Part shown: piece after piece, positions 23,877-33,923 of the stretch
How positions within the stretch are numbered: the stretch's first letter is position 1
Layout of the letters: each line of letters opens with the position of its first letter
Assembly: GCF_001688725.2 (NCBI RefSeq)
Contig: NZ_CP015401.2
Coordinates: 1,922,001 to 1,986,000 of the forward strand
Direction: 5' to 3'
Source: Bacteroides caecimuris
Lineage (GTDB): Bacteria; Bacteroidota; Bacteroidia; Bacteroidales; Bacteroidaceae
DNA: 64,000 bases
The notes under the pieces: model-generated
What the model was told of the DNA's origin: nothing
What the model saw: only the letters and a program-made list of their open reading frames with translations
The model's database searches: none
Translations under genes and position numbers: made by a program

Positions 23877-26800
23877 TTAGACTTTCTCTATTCTTTCCTC
23901 ATCTACATACCACAAATATCCGGTAATATTCTTATATCCCATTTTTGTGAGCAGTTGCATATATCCTTTCACTTGCTTATTGTATTTGGGATTCTCTTTT
24001 CCGAATTTAAAATCAACGACAACTACCTGCCCGTCTTTCATCATTACACGGTCGGGACGGCGAGTTTGCAAGACTCCTTTTTCCTTGTATATGATGGCAC
24101 ATTCATTGAACAGTGTCCATTCTCCTGAATACCAGTCTTGTATCTCGGGGGATGAGAAAGCCTTTTGTGCGACTTCACGTGCCATTTCCTCTTTTTCTTC
24201 GTTTCTGATTACTCCTTCAAAGATAAGCCGGTCAATGGCAGGTTCAATATCCTCTGCCGTTTCGATAACGGAGAATAGGGTATGCAGCAAACGTCCACGA
24301 TTGATAAAACGGTCGTCGGATTCCTCTTCTTCAATTCCTTGAATGAAGTCCGCTGAGCGGTTGGACTGGCGGAATTCAATATCATGGCGCATGGACTCCA
24401 TTTGAACAGGTAGCTTTTCCGGTTTCTGAGTAAGCTTATTGGTAGAGGTCTTAGCTTTATCTTCTTCCGAAGGGCAGAGTCTACCTTGTTCATAACAGTC
24501 TTCTTCCCAATCTATCCCTTCTTTGAGCGCTACGACAGGGAGTGCGTTTGCCAGTAGTTCCGACATTGTACCTTTTTGGGCTTTTTTGCTCCAGATGATA
24601 AGATTCTTTCCTGCCCGGGTGAAAGCGACGTACAGCAAATTTAAGTTGTCTACCCATAGTTGCAAGCGTTCGTGCAGATAGTCGTTTCCATATATGGATT
24701 CCGCCATCTGCGTGGAGTAGTTGATAGGAAGAATATCCAAAGCGTTGAAGGGGGCTGTCTGAGGGGCGCACCATACTAATTGGTTATTCGTTTCATTCTC
24801 TAATTTCCAGTCACAGAAAGGAAGAAGCACTGTGTGGAATTCCAATCCTTTGGATTTGTGTATAGAGAAGATTCGGATACCTTCTACCTCTCCGCTTGGA
24901 ATCGTTTTGCTGCATAATGTTTCATCCCAATAACGGATGAATGCGTCAAGCTCGGAAGAGTTGTTTTGCAGGTAATCCGTTACTGCATCAAAGAAGGCAA
25001 ACAGGTAAGCATCCTGGGCCTTGATATTCTTCATCTCAAAGATGCTGAATAGTTCCTCTAACAATTCATAGAGAGGCATTAGCCTCAGCTCTTTTATCCT
25101 TTCAAGAAATGCGGATGGAAGATAGTTTTCGACAGGAAGAAGCAGGAGGGTATTCCAGTCCAGCCCTTTTTGTAAAACTTCGTTCTGATAGGCTACTGCC
25201 AGTTGGGCACGGGCTATCTTATTGTTTTCGTCCGAGAGATAGCGCAAAGCATCCATCATCATACAAATAGCCAAGGAGGCATTCAGGCGGAATGCTTCAT
25301 CCGATACTATTTTGTAATGCAGCTCTTTGTCAAAATAATCAGCGATACGTGGGATGCTTTTGTTCTTTCGTACAAGGATAGCTATGTCATTTAGCCGTAC
25401 CCCGTTGGCAAGCAGATGTTCTACTTCTGCTCCCAGGCTGATTAGTGTCTGTTCGGTATAGTCGTGCTCTTCGTCGGGTTCGAGAAAAGAGACTTTTACA
25501 TATCCCTTCTCTGTACTTCGGGGAGATTCCTGCACGACGTCGGCATAGGCTTTTTGTAGGTCCTCGCAATCTTTGCCGAGCTGTTGTCGGTAAACTCCGT
25601 TCAGATAATCGGCAGCAGCTGTGAATATATGGTTGTTGAACCGGATGACAGTGGTCTCACTACGCCGGTTGGTAGCCAATGTCTTGACACGAATCGGGAA
25701 ATGTTCGATATGGTCGTTCAGTCCGTTGAGAATTCCCCAATCCCCATTTCTCCAACGGTAGATAGATTGCTTCACGTCTCCGACAATCAGGCTGTTTGCC
25801 CCTTGGGATAATCCTTCGAGTAAAAGTAGTTTGAAGTTACCCCATTGCATTCGGCTGGTATCTTGAAACTCGTCTATCATGACATTGCGGATATTCGTCC
25901 CTATCTTTTCGAATACAAAAGAAGAATCGCCGTCTTTTACTAATTGATGGAGTAGGGCGTTGGTGTCTGACAGTAGGAACTGGTTGTTATCGTGGTTCAG
26001 TTGGCGTACTTCTTCATCGATATTGGCGAGAAGTTGTACTTTATTGAGATGTTGCAGGGACAGCCGGCAACTGTTCAGCAGCATATTGTTTCGTGGACGT
26101 AACTTTTCGGCATCTTCCAGAACTTGTATAAGGCTGGAATTAGCTAAGTTTATAATATCCGCATAGCGGGGTGAGGCCTTGGCTGCCCAGTTCTTGGCGT
26201 CTTCCAGACATTTTTCCACTGTGGCATTACGTATATCGTTACCTAAAACCCCATTGTTGAGTTTACGGAAGTAGCTGCCGATTCCTCGTGAGCCACCTTT
26301 CAGGTCATCGGCAGTCAATGCGTGTCCGTCCAGTTCTCCTTCGAATTGGTCGTAGAAGCCTTTCATTTGTTCCAAAACCTCAGTTTCTAGGGCTTTCAGG
26401 TGTTTACGGTATTCTTTGATGGTATCCGGGTTGCGCAGTCGTTCACGAAGTTTTTCTCCTTTCTCAATGTAGCCTTCATCAAATATATTGCGTCCGAAAC
26501 TCTTGACTTCGTCCGATACGTTCCAACGTTTATCGTCGGCAATCCGTTCGTTGATATAGTCTAACAACCAGGCGAGGACGGGGGAGGCAGGTCCTAGCTT
26601 TTCTATCATGCTGTCCACTGCGTCACTAAGGACTTCTGTGTTGTTCAGTTCTATATTCAGGTTCGGACTGAGTTCCAGTTCCCGTGCCAGGTTACGCATG
26701 ACGGATTGGAAGAAAGAGTCGATTGTCTCTACCCGAAAACGGCTGTAATCATGCAACATATAGCTTAGGGCAATACCTGCTGCTTCACGTATTTCCTGTT

Positions 26801-27047
26801 CCGTTTTACCGGTCTCTTCCTTGATACGGTTGAGATAGGCTTCAGAATCTTTATCACTTGTCTGGATACCATAAAGCTGGCTGAGAATGCGTTCTTTCAT
26901 CTCTGCCGTGGCTTTGTTTGTAAAGGTTACAGCCAAAATCTGCCGATAGGCGCGTGGATTGAGAATAAGTAGCTTAATATATTCTACAGCCAGGGTAAAT
27001 GTTTTCCCCGATCCTGCAGAGGCTTTATAAACAAGGAGTTCGCTCAT
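23877..27047 (-). CDS. addA: AddA-type UvrD-like helicase-nuclease
   Basis: A 1056-residue protein with superfamily 1A helicase motifs. Walker A is ASAGSGKT near residue 9. Motif Ia/Ib follows with TFTNKATAEMKERIL, motif II is IDEFQDTS, and motif VI is LLYVAFTRAGKNL. The C-terminal RecB-like nuclease is visible in RRPDRVMMKDGQVVVVDFKFG. It unwinds and degrades DNA from double-strand breaks until Chi-like sites. It starts 353 bp from the divergent MFS gene and is likely co-transcribed with addB. Confidence 0.88.
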   Translation of the reverse strand: MSELLVYKASAGSGKTFTLAVEYIKLLILNPRAYRQILAVTFTNKATAEMKERILSQLYGIQTSDKDSEAYLNRIKEETGKTEQEIREAAGIALSYMLHDYSRFRVETIDSFFQSVMRNLARELELSPNLNIELNNTEVLSDAVDSMIEKLGPASPVLAWLLDYINERIADDKRWNVSDEVKSFGRNIFDEGYIEKGEKLRERLRNPDTIKEYRKHLKALETEVLEQMKGFYDQFEGELDGHALTADDLKGGSRGIGSYFRKLNNGVLGNDIRNATVEKCLEDAKNWAAKASPRYADIINLANSSLIQVLEDAEKLRPRNNMLLNSCRLSLQHLNKVQLLANIDEEVRQLNHDNNQFLLSDTNALLHQLVKDGDSSFVFEKIGTNIRNVMIDEFQDTSRMQWGNFKLLLLEGLSQGANSLIVGDVKQSIYRWRNGDWGILNGLNDHIEHFPIRVKTLATNRRSETTVIRFNNHIFTAAADYLNGVYRQQLGKDCEDLQKAYADVVQESPRSTEKGYVKVSFLEPDEEHDYTEQTLISLGAEVEHLLANGVRLNDIAILVRKNKSIPRIADYFDKELHYKIVSDEAFRLNASLAICMMMDALRYLSDENNKIARAQLAVAYQNEVLQKGLDWNTLLLLPVENYLPSAFLERIKELRLMPLYELLEELFSIFEMKNIKAQDAYLFAFFDAVTDYLQNNSSELDAFIRYWDETLCSKTIPSGEVEGIRIFSIHKSKGLEFHTVLLPFCDWKLENETNNQLVWCAPQTAPFNALDILPINYSTQMAESIYGNDYLHERLQLWVDNLNLLYVAFTRAGKNLIIWSKKAQKGTMSELLANALPVVALKEGIDWEEDCYEQGRLCPSEEDKAKTSTNKLTQKPEKLPVQMESMRHDIEFRQSNRSADFIQGIEEEESDDRFINRGRLLHTLFSVIETAEDIEPAIDRLIFEGVIRNEEKEEMAREVAQKAFSSPEIQDWYSGEWTLFNECAIIYKEKGVLQTRRPDRVMMKDGQVVVVDFKFGKENPKYNKQVKGYMQLLTKMGYKNITGYLWYVDEERIEKV

Positions 27048-27400
27048 TATCTAATAATAGGATGAATTAATAAAACTTTTTCTTCGTCTGCTTTTAGAGC
27101 ATTGATGACAGATTTATTATTATTAATATACAGAAATATTAGAGATTGTGACATTCTCTTTTAATTCTACAGGACAAAAATAATGAAAGAAGTAGAGACA
27201 AAGAAATAAAAACAGGAAAAAAACTTTTTGAGTTAAGTGTATTAGTGTTGCCAACTGTATTGCTACAAAAGCCTTATTTTTTTTTAAATTCTTAATAAGC
27301 ATTAAAAGAGTAGGGGGAGACGTTAGTAGTTTCTCCCTTTTAGTTGTATTATATATAGATGAGTTAGAAAAATGTTTTTTTAATCTATATACTATGATTT
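27048..27400. other. Divergent intergenic region with hairpin
   Basis: About 350 bp of AT-rich DNA between addA and the mannose module. A hairpin at 27304-27342 pairs GGGAGA with TCTCCC, with AAAAG and CTTTT flanking it, followed by a T-rich tail. It lies just upstream of the MFS gene and could be an upstream terminator or attenuator. No gene seen. Confidence 0.4.
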
Positions 27401-28726
27401 ATGCAACAGAATAAAACTGCTTCTCAACAAAAGTCTATCAGCCCGGCTTGCTGGGTTCCTACCGCTTATTTTGCAATGGGACTTCCCTTTATTGCTATTA
27501 ATCTGGTTTCCGTATTCATGTTTAAGGATCTGGGAATTTCCGACACACAAATCACCTTGTGGACTTCCCTTATTATGGCACCTTGGACATTTAAATTCTT
27601 ATGGAGTCCTTTTCTTGAAATGTATCGAACAAAGAAATTCTTTGTATTGGTCACAGAATTGCTGAGTGGAGTCTTGTTTGGTATAGTAGCCTTTTCTTTA
27701 TTCTTCGATTACTTTTTCGCCATAAGTATTTCTACAATGGCTATAATAGCTTTTAGTGGAGCAACACACGATATAGCTTGTGACGGTGTGTATATGGCCG
27801 AATTAAACAAAGAAGATCAAGCGAAATATATTGGAGTACAAGGTGCTTTTTATAATGTAGCCAAATTAGTTGCCAATGGTGGATTGGTTGCTATGGCAGG
27901 TGCATTGGCCGAACATTTTGGAGCCATAGAAGGCGCTTCTATAGAAGCTAATAAAGGAGCATATACATCTGCATGGATGATCATTTTTGCGGTTATTGCA
28001 GCGATTATGGTGCTGATTGGCATCTACCATATAAAAGTTTTGCCCTCTTCACAAGTTCCGTCAACAACAAAGAAAACCTCATCAGAGATCGGAAGGGAAT
28101 TGATGGCAGTTATTGCAGACTTCTTTACGAAGAAACATATTTTCTATTATATCTGCTTTATTATTTTATATCGCCTGGCGGAAGGATTTATCATGAAGAT
28201 TGCGCCGTTATTTCTGCGTGCTTCAAGAGATGTCGGTGGGTTAGGATTGTCCTTGACGGAGATTGGTACGTTAAATGGAGTTTTTGGTTCTGCAGCTTTT
28301 GTACTAGGCTCTTTGTTGGCAGGTATTTATGTCTCCAGGTTCGGATTGAAAAAGACGCTATTTACTCTCTGTTGTATTTTTAATCTTCCGTTTGTAGCCT
28401 ATACATTTCTGGCAGTTACACAGCCTACCAATGTATATCTAATCGGAACTTGTATAACAATGGAATATTTTGGTTATGGCTTTGGTTTTGTCGGATTGAC
28501 GTTGTTTATGATGCAACAGATTGCTCCAGGCAAACATCAAATGTCACATTACGCATTTGCTTCAGGAATCATGAATCTGGGCGTGATGCTTCCGGGAATG
28601 GTTAGTGGTTATTTTAGTGACTTATTAGGATATCGTAATTTCTTTATCTATGTGTTAATCGCAGCTATTCCAGCTTTTCTGATTACTTACTTCATACCTT
28701 TTACGTATGATGATTCAAAAAAATAA
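27401..28726 (+). CDS. MFS transporter for mannosyl-GlcNAc-type sugars (BT1034-like)
   Basis: A 441-residue inner-membrane protein with twelve hydrophobic helices of the major facilitator superfamily (YFAMGLPFIAINLVSVFMF, FLWSPFLEMYRTK loop after helix 2). It lies directly upstream of GH130 and GH92 genes. The same gene order (BT1034, BT1033, BT1032) occurs in the Bacteroides thetaiotaomicron N-glycan locus, and this suggests it imports mannose-containing oligosaccharide. The substrate is inference from context. Confidence 0.75.
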   Translation: MQQNKTASQQKSISPACWVPTAYFAMGLPFIAINLVSVFMFKDLGISDTQITLWTSLIMAPWTFKFLWSPFLEMYRTKKFFVLVTELLSGVLFGIVAFSLFFDYFFAISISTMAIIAFSGATHDIACDGVYMAELNKEDQAKYIGVQGAFYNVAKLVANGGLVAMAGALAEHFGAIEGASIEANKGAYTSAWMIIFAVIAAIMVLIGIYHIKVLPSSQVPSTTKKTSSEIGRELMAVIADFFTKKHIFYYICFIILYRLAEGFIMKIAPLFLRASRDVGGLGLSLTEIGTLNGVFGSAAFVLGSLLAGIYVSRFGLKKTLFTLCCIFNLPFVAYTFLAVTQPTNVYLIGTCITMEYFGYGFGFVGLTLFMMQQIAPGKHQMSHYAFASGIMNLGVMLPGMVSGYFSDLLGYRNFFIYVLIAAIPAFLITYFIPFTYDDSKK

Positions 28727-28747
28727 ATAATATAAAAAACATTGATT

Positions 28748-29716
28748 ATGAATAAGATTCAAATTCCTTGGAAAGATCGTCCTGTCGGATGTACGGACGT
28801 AATGTGGCGTTACTCACAAAATCCAGTTATCGGACGCTATCATATTCCTTCATCTAATAGTATTTTCAATAGTGCTGTTGTTCCTTTTGAGGATGGTTTT
28901 GCAGGCGTATTCCGTTGTGATAACAAAGCTGTACAGATGAATATCTTTGCAGGTTTTAGTAAGGACGGAATTCATTGGGATATTAATCATGAGCCTATTC
29001 AGTTCAAGGCCGGTAACACGGAGATGATTGAATCGGAATATAAATATGACCCTCGTGTTACATGGATTGAAGACCGTTATTGGGTAACTTGGTGTAATGG
29101 TTATCATGGTCCTACGATTGGTATTGCCTATACTTTTGACTTTAAGGAGTTTTTCCAGTGCGAGAATGCTTTCTTGCCTTTCAATCGTAACGGGGTACTT
29201 TTCCCGCAGAAGATCGATGGCAAGTATGCGATGTTGAGTCGTCCCAGTGATAATGGACATACTCCGTTTGGCGATATATACATCAGCTATAGCCCGGATA
29301 TGAAATATTGGGGTGAACACCGTTGTGTGATGAAAGTGACTCCATTCCCGGAAAGCGCTTGGCAATGTACAAAGATTGGTGCAGGTTCAGTTCCTTTCCT
29401 TACAGATGAAGGCTGGTTGCTGTTTTATCACGGTGTAATCACTACTTGTAATGGTTTCCGTTATGCTATGGGATCTGCGATATTGGATAAAGATCATCCG
29501 GAAAAAGTCCTCTACCGTACACGTGAATATCTGCTTGGTCCGGCTGCTCCTTACGAACTTCAGGGTGACGTTCCTAATGTCGTATTCCCCTGTGCTGCTT
29601 TGCAAGATGGTGAACGTGTTGCTGTTTATTATGGTGCGGCAGATACTGTGGTAGGTATGGCCTTCGGATATATAAAAGAGATTATCGATTTCACGAAACG
29701 AACGAGTATCATTTAA
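28748..29716 (+). CDS. GH130 beta-mannosyl-GlcNAc phosphorylase-like enzyme
   Basis: A 322-residue cytoplasmic protein without signal peptide. Family 130 hallmarks include [18 protein letters not shown], a five-bladed propeller pattern ([18 protein letters not shown]), and an aspartate in the first motif as general acid candidate. It would phosphorolyse Man-beta-1,4-GlcNAc to mannose-1-phosphate plus GlcNAc, as shown for BT1033. The start is the ATG at 28748; a TTG two codons earlier is possible. It is flanked by the MFS importer and GH92 mannosidase. Confidence 0.8.
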   Translation: MNKIQIPWKDRPVGCTDVMWRYSQNPVIGRYHIPSSNSIFNSAVVPFEDGFAGVFRCDNKAVQMNIFAGFSKDGIHWDINHEPIQFKAGNTEMIESEYKYDPRVTWIEDRYWVTWCNGYHGPTIGIAYTFDFKEFFQCENAFLPFNRNGVLFPQKIDGKYAMLSRPSDNGHTPFGDIYISYSPDMKYWGEHRCVMKVTPFPESAWQCTKIGAGSVPFLTDEGWLLFYHGVITTCNGFRYAMGSAILDKDHPEKVLYRTREYLLGPAAPYELQGDVPNVVFPCAALQDGERVAVYYGAADTVVGMAFGYIKEIIDFTKRTSII

Positions 29717-29723
29717 TAAAGAT

Positions 29724-31997
29724 ATGAAACGTATTATATTAACTTACACACTTGCTTTTTCCCTTCTTGCCGTTTATGCGGGGGAAGGGGGAAGCCCTCC
29801 CCTAAAAAATACGGATAAAAGTCTTTTGATAGATTATGTGGATCCTTTTATCGGAACTACAAATTTCGGAACGACCAACCCAGGGGCAATCTGTCCGAAT
29901 GGCATGATGTCTGTGGTTCCTTTCAACGTGATGGGCTCTTCTGAGAATACGTATGACAAAGATGCCCGATGGTGGTCTACGCCTTATGAATATACCAACT
30001 GTTTCTTTACCGGATATGCTCATGTGAATTTGAGTGGAGTCGGTTGTCCGGAGTTAGGTTCTTTATTGTTGATGCCTACTACCGGAGAACTGAATGTGGA
30101 TTATAAAGAATATGGTAGCAAGTATAAGGATGAACAGGCCTCACCGGGCTATTATTCTAATTATCTGACTAAATATAATGTAAAAACAGAAGTTTCGGCT
30201 ACTCCGCGTAGCGGTATTGCCCGGTTTACTTTTCCGAAAGGGAAAAGCCATATCCTGCTGAATCTGGGGGAAGGATTAACGAATGAGAGTGGCGCCATGC
30301 TTCGTCGTGTAAGCGATTGTGAAGTGGAAGGAGTCAAACTACTTGGTACATTTTGTTATAATCCTCAAGCTGTATTCCCTATTTATTTTGTAATGCGGGT
30401 TAAAAAGACACCTGCTGCAACCGGATATTGGAAGAAGCAACGTCCGATGACGGGTGTGGAAGCCGAATGGGATCCTGATCAAGGGAAGTATAAATTGTAT
30501 ACCCGTTACGGAAAAGAAATAGCAGGAGATGATATTGGTACCTATTTCTCCTTCGATACAGAAGAAGGAGAACAGGTAGAAGTGCAAATGGGAGTTTCTT
30601 TTGTGAGCATAGAAAATGCCCGACTGAATTTAGACTGTGAACAATCGGGAAAGGATTTCGAGCAAATCCATGCTGACGCACGCTCCAAATGGAATGACGA
30701 TTTGTCACGTATAACTGTAGAAGGCGGAACAGATGCCCAAAAGACTGTGTTTTATACAGCGCTTTATCATTTGCTGATTCATCCTAATATTTTGCAGGAT
30801 GTAAACGGAGAATATCCGGCAATGGAGAGTGATAAGATTCTGACAACCAAAGGTGATCGCTATACCGTATTTTCTCTTTGGGATACTTACCGCAATGTTC
30901 ATCAATTGCTGACCTTGGTTTATCCGGAACGCCAGATGGAAATGGTGCGTACAATGCTCGATATGTATCGTGAACACGGATGGTTGCCTAAATGGGAATT
31001 ATATGGCAGAGAAACATTGACAATGGAAGGTGATCCGAGTATTCCGGTAATTGTAGATACCTGGATGAAAGGTTTGCGTGACTTTGATGTTGATTTGGCT
31101 TATGAGGCAATGTACAAATCTGCTACATTACCGGGAGCGGAAAACTTGATGCGCCCTGATAACGACGACTATATGTCTAAAGGATACGTACCTCTTCGTG
31201 AACAGTATGACAATTCCGTTTCTCATGCATTGGAATATTATATTGCCGATTTTGCACTGTCTCGTTTGGCAGCTGCTTTAGGTAAAAAGAAAGATGCGGA
31301 GATGTTCTACAAACGTTCTTTAGGATACAAACATTATTATAGTAAAGAATTTGGTACTTTCCGTCCGATTCTCCCCGATGGAACATTTTATAGCCCGTTC
31401 AATCCGAGACAAGGAGAGAATTTTGAACCGAATCCCGGTTTCCATGAAGGTAGTTCCTGGAATTATACGTTCTATGTGCCACATGATGTATATGGCTTGG
31501 CGAAATTAATGGGGGGAAAGAAGCCTTTTATCGATAAACTACAAATGGTTTTTGACAAAGGACTTTACGACCCGGCAAATGAACCGGATATTGCCTATGC
31601 TCATTTATTCTCATACTTTAAAGGTGAAGAATGGCGTACACAGAAAGAGACGCAGCGTTTATTAGATAAGTATTTTACAACAACCCCTGATGGTATTCCA
31701 GGGAATGATGATACGGGAACGATGTCTTCCTGGGCTATTTTCAATATGATCGGTTTTTATCCCGATTGTCCCGGACTGCCCGAATATACATTGACGACTC
31801 CAGTCTTTAATAAGGTAACAATCCGGTTAGATCCGAAATGGTATAAAGAGAACGAACTGGTGATTGAATCCAATCGTACTCAACCAGGAACTTTATATAT
31901 TGATAAGATACTATTGAATGGCAAGAAGTTCAATAAATATCATATCACACACGATGAACTTGTTCACGGCAAATATTTAAAGTTTGATTTGAAATAA
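29724..31997 (+). CDS. GH92 calcium-dependent exo-alpha-mannosidase
   Basis: A 757-residue secreted protein with a signal peptide (TYTLAFSLLAVYAG). It carries GH92 features: DYVDPFIGTTNFGTTNPGA near the N-terminus, SLWDTYRNVHQLLTLVYPE, HEGSSWNYTFYVPHDVYG, and GNDDTGTMSSWAIFNMIGFYP towards the end. GH92 enzymes trim alpha-mannose from N-glycans or mannan by an inverting mechanism needing calcium. It probably acts in the periplasm and feeds the MFS transporter. It is the last gene of the module, followed by a terminator. Confidence 0.88.
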   Translation: MKRIILTYTLAFSLLAVYAGEGGSPPLKNTDKSLLIDYVDPFIGTTNFGTTNPGAICPNGMMSVVPFNVMGSSENTYDKDARWWSTPYEYTNCFFTGYAHVNLSGVGCPELGSLLLMPTTGELNVDYKEYGSKYKDEQASPGYYSNYLTKYNVKTEVSATPRSGIARFTFPKGKSHILLNLGEGLTNESGAMLRRVSDCEVEGVKLLGTFCYNPQAVFPIYFVMRVKKTPAATGYWKKQRPMTGVEAEWDPDQGKYKLYTRYGKEIAGDDIGTYFSFDTEEGEQVEVQMGVSFVSIENARLNLDCEQSGKDFEQIHADARSKWNDDLSRITVEGGTDAQKTVFYTALYHLLIHPNILQDVNGEYPAMESDKILTTKGDRYTVFSLWDTYRNVHQLLTLVYPERQMEMVRTMLDMYREHGWLPKWELYGRETLTMEGDPSIPVIVDTWMKGLRDFDVDLAYEAMYKSATLPGAENLMRPDNDDYMSKGYVPLREQYDNSVSHALEYYIADFALSRLAAALGKKKDAEMFYKRSLGYKHYYSKEFGTFRPILPDGTFYSPFNPRQGENFEPNPGFHEGSSWNYTFYVPHDVYGLAKLMGGKKPFIDKLQMVFDKGLYDPANEPDIAYAHLFSYFKGEEWRTQKETQRLLDKYFTTTPDGIPGNDDTGTMSSWAIFNMIGFYPDCPGLPEYTLTTPVFNKVTIRLDPKWYKENELVIESNRTQPGTLYIDKILLNGKKFNKYHITHDELVHGKYLKFDLK

Positions 31998-32034
31998 CAC
32001 ACAGTGTTTCATAGGTATCGTTTTTGGGTTGACA

Positions 32035-32075
32035 GGGCTGTCGGACTTCTTATAGTCCCGCAGCCCATTTTTTTT
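32035..32075 (+). terminator. Terminator after the mannose module
   Basis: GGGCTG-tc-GGACT pairs with AGTCC-cg-CAGCCC around a short loop, followed by an eight-T run (32068-32075). A typical Rho-independent terminator 38 bp after the GH92 stop. Confidence 0.8.
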
Positions 32076-32267
32076 ACATTCGCTTCTGTGTTATTACTTC
32101 TTCGAAAATAGTGACGGTATATATGTCCGATATCCAGCAGTTATTTCGTGAAACCAATCGATTTATGCAAAATAAAAGAGACATTTTGCGTATATTTGTC
32201 GCATGAAAAAACAATGTATTCCTTTAACCTTCTACATACATGACAGAGGATGCCACATTCGACGGTT

Positions 32268-32700
32268 CAGTCCGGACGTGTTAAATCTGGGTTAACGAAC
32301 GGATAAAAAAACAAAAAAAATCTCCTTCCGGAGCCTTCCCCACGATTCCGTTTTTTTGTCTTTTCCCCGCTTATCCGCTGCTTTTTCGTCACTTCTCCGT
32401 ATCACCTCCGTATCACCTCCGTATCAAGTCCGTTTCACCTCCGTTCTAAAAAGGAATAAATATTTACTTAATATCTGTCAAGGAACGAAAATAAATGCTT
32501 TGTGAGGCGAGGGTGAAGCGGAATGGGATGTCTTTTTGTTAAAAAACGCAAATAAACAAACGGTTCGTTGCGCTTTTCGAAATGCTGACAAACTCTCTTT
32601 AGTTGCGTTTGCATCCGTTAACAGAACGGGGCGTCTGCCGGAAAACTTTCTCCCGCCGGCGATTGTTGATAGCATTGAAGCATGATTGCAGCATCGATTG
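32268..32700. repeat. Dispersed ~430-bp repeat, copy B
   Basis: Aligns over its full length with copy A at 17970-18390. It contains about five 11-bp tandem units (32390-32445, consensus CACCTCCGTAT). It sits just after a 32-bp gap from a short frame that begins at 32203 (MKKQCIPLTFYIHD) and runs into the repeat, so a small gene may have been cut here. No coding function is supported for the repeat. Confidence 0.8.
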
Positions 32701-32767
32701 TGAAGACAAGAGTGGAAGTTACCCGAAACGTGTTAAAAGACTCTCTTAGCGATGACTTTACTTCAAA

Positions 32768-33655
32768 CTATCCTATATAAATCATCTTTTTCGTCATCCC
32801 CCCGTCAATCGTGATGTTTTCTCCATTGATGAAATCATTGTTCTCCTCGCAGAGATACAGACACATGCGGGCAATATCTTCCGGTTTGCCTACCCGCCGT
32901 GAAGGATGCTGTGAATGGTCTTCCGGTTGGAGTTGATCATAATCGTGAGTCTGTATCCATCCCGGAGCAATCGAGTTTACTGTGATATTCCATTCAGATA
33001 AAGACAAAGCCAATGCATGAGTCAAAGAATAGATACCACCTTTTGATGCAGCATAACCTTCACTTCCCGCTTCACTCATCAGATAACGCGTAGAGCAGAT
33101 ATTTATGATTCGGCCGTATGGGTTGGGAGAGGGCTGCCTTTTACGATGGATGGCAAGCAGACGGGAAGTGATGAATACAGGACGCAGGTTAATAGAAAGA
33201 ATGTTGTCGAAATCTTCTACACTTGTCTCTGTGATGGAAGAAAATTTACTGATACCGACGTTGTTGACAATAACATCCATATCGTTCCATTCGGCAAGAA
33301 TGGCTTGCATGCAACTTTCAAGCGCATTTTTATCACTTACGTCGACCTTACGGAATATAGCCCCGGTTGCCTTCGCAGTCTCCCGTCCCGATGTTTCGTT
33401 TATATCGCAAAAGGCAACTTGATTTCCAGCCAGGCAAAAAGCTTCTACTATTGCTTTGCCTATTCCTTCCGCTCCGCCTGTTACAAATACCCTTCTTTTT
33501 GAGTCCTCCGTTTTTGAAACCGTTGAAGAGTGAGACTTCGATTCGGCCGGACGCACCGTTGTTGGTTTCTTCTTACCATATTTTTGCGCCTGTTTCCAAG
33601 CAGCTTTCCGGGCTTCGTATTGTTCCTGTTGTCTCTCTATATAATTATCTGCCAT
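32768..33655 (-). CDS. SDR-family NAD(P)-dependent oxidoreductase with N-terminal extension
   Basis: A 295-residue protein. The first 50 residues are charged and helical (MADNYIERQQEQYEARKAAW). The Rossmann fold then starts with the nucleotide motif TGGAEGIG, with NNVG and the catalytic YAASK (Tyr-x-x-x-Lys). The C-terminus ENITIDGGMTKKM is typical. It should reduce or oxidise an alcohol/ketone in the cytoplasm; substrate unknown. The ATG at 33661 two codons earlier is an alternative start. The lysine-rich extension is unusual for SDRs. Confidence 0.75.
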   Translation of the reverse strand: MADNYIERQQEQYEARKAAWKQAQKYGKKKPTTVRPAESKSHSSTVSKTEDSKRRVFVTGGAEGIGKAIVEAFCLAGNQVAFCDINETSGRETAKATGAIFRKVDVSDKNALESCMQAILAEWNDMDVIVNNVGISKFSSITETSVEDFDNILSINLRPVFITSRLLAIHRKRQPSPNPYGRIINICSTRYLMSEAGSEGYAASKGGIYSLTHALALSLSEWNITVNSIAPGWIQTHDYDQLQPEDHSQHPSRRVGKPEDIARMCLYLCEENNDFINGENITIDGGMTKKMIYIG

Positions 33656-33923
33656 CGTCATTTTTCATTTATTGGCAAATGTAAAGTATAAAATGGATAA
33701 ATACAAGAATCGACTGTTCTTTTATCAGGCGGGATAACGGTTCATTTGGTCCACTTAGATTCGTTACTTCCCCGAAAGTCAGTGAATAAGGTATCGTATG
33801 GCGATATCTTATGCCGATTGGATGAACTCAAATAGAGTGGGCTGAAAATAAAACAAACAAGAATTATATAATAAATGTTTTTGTATTTACTTGTGGTTGT
33901 ATTAACATCAAAATTATAATTAT

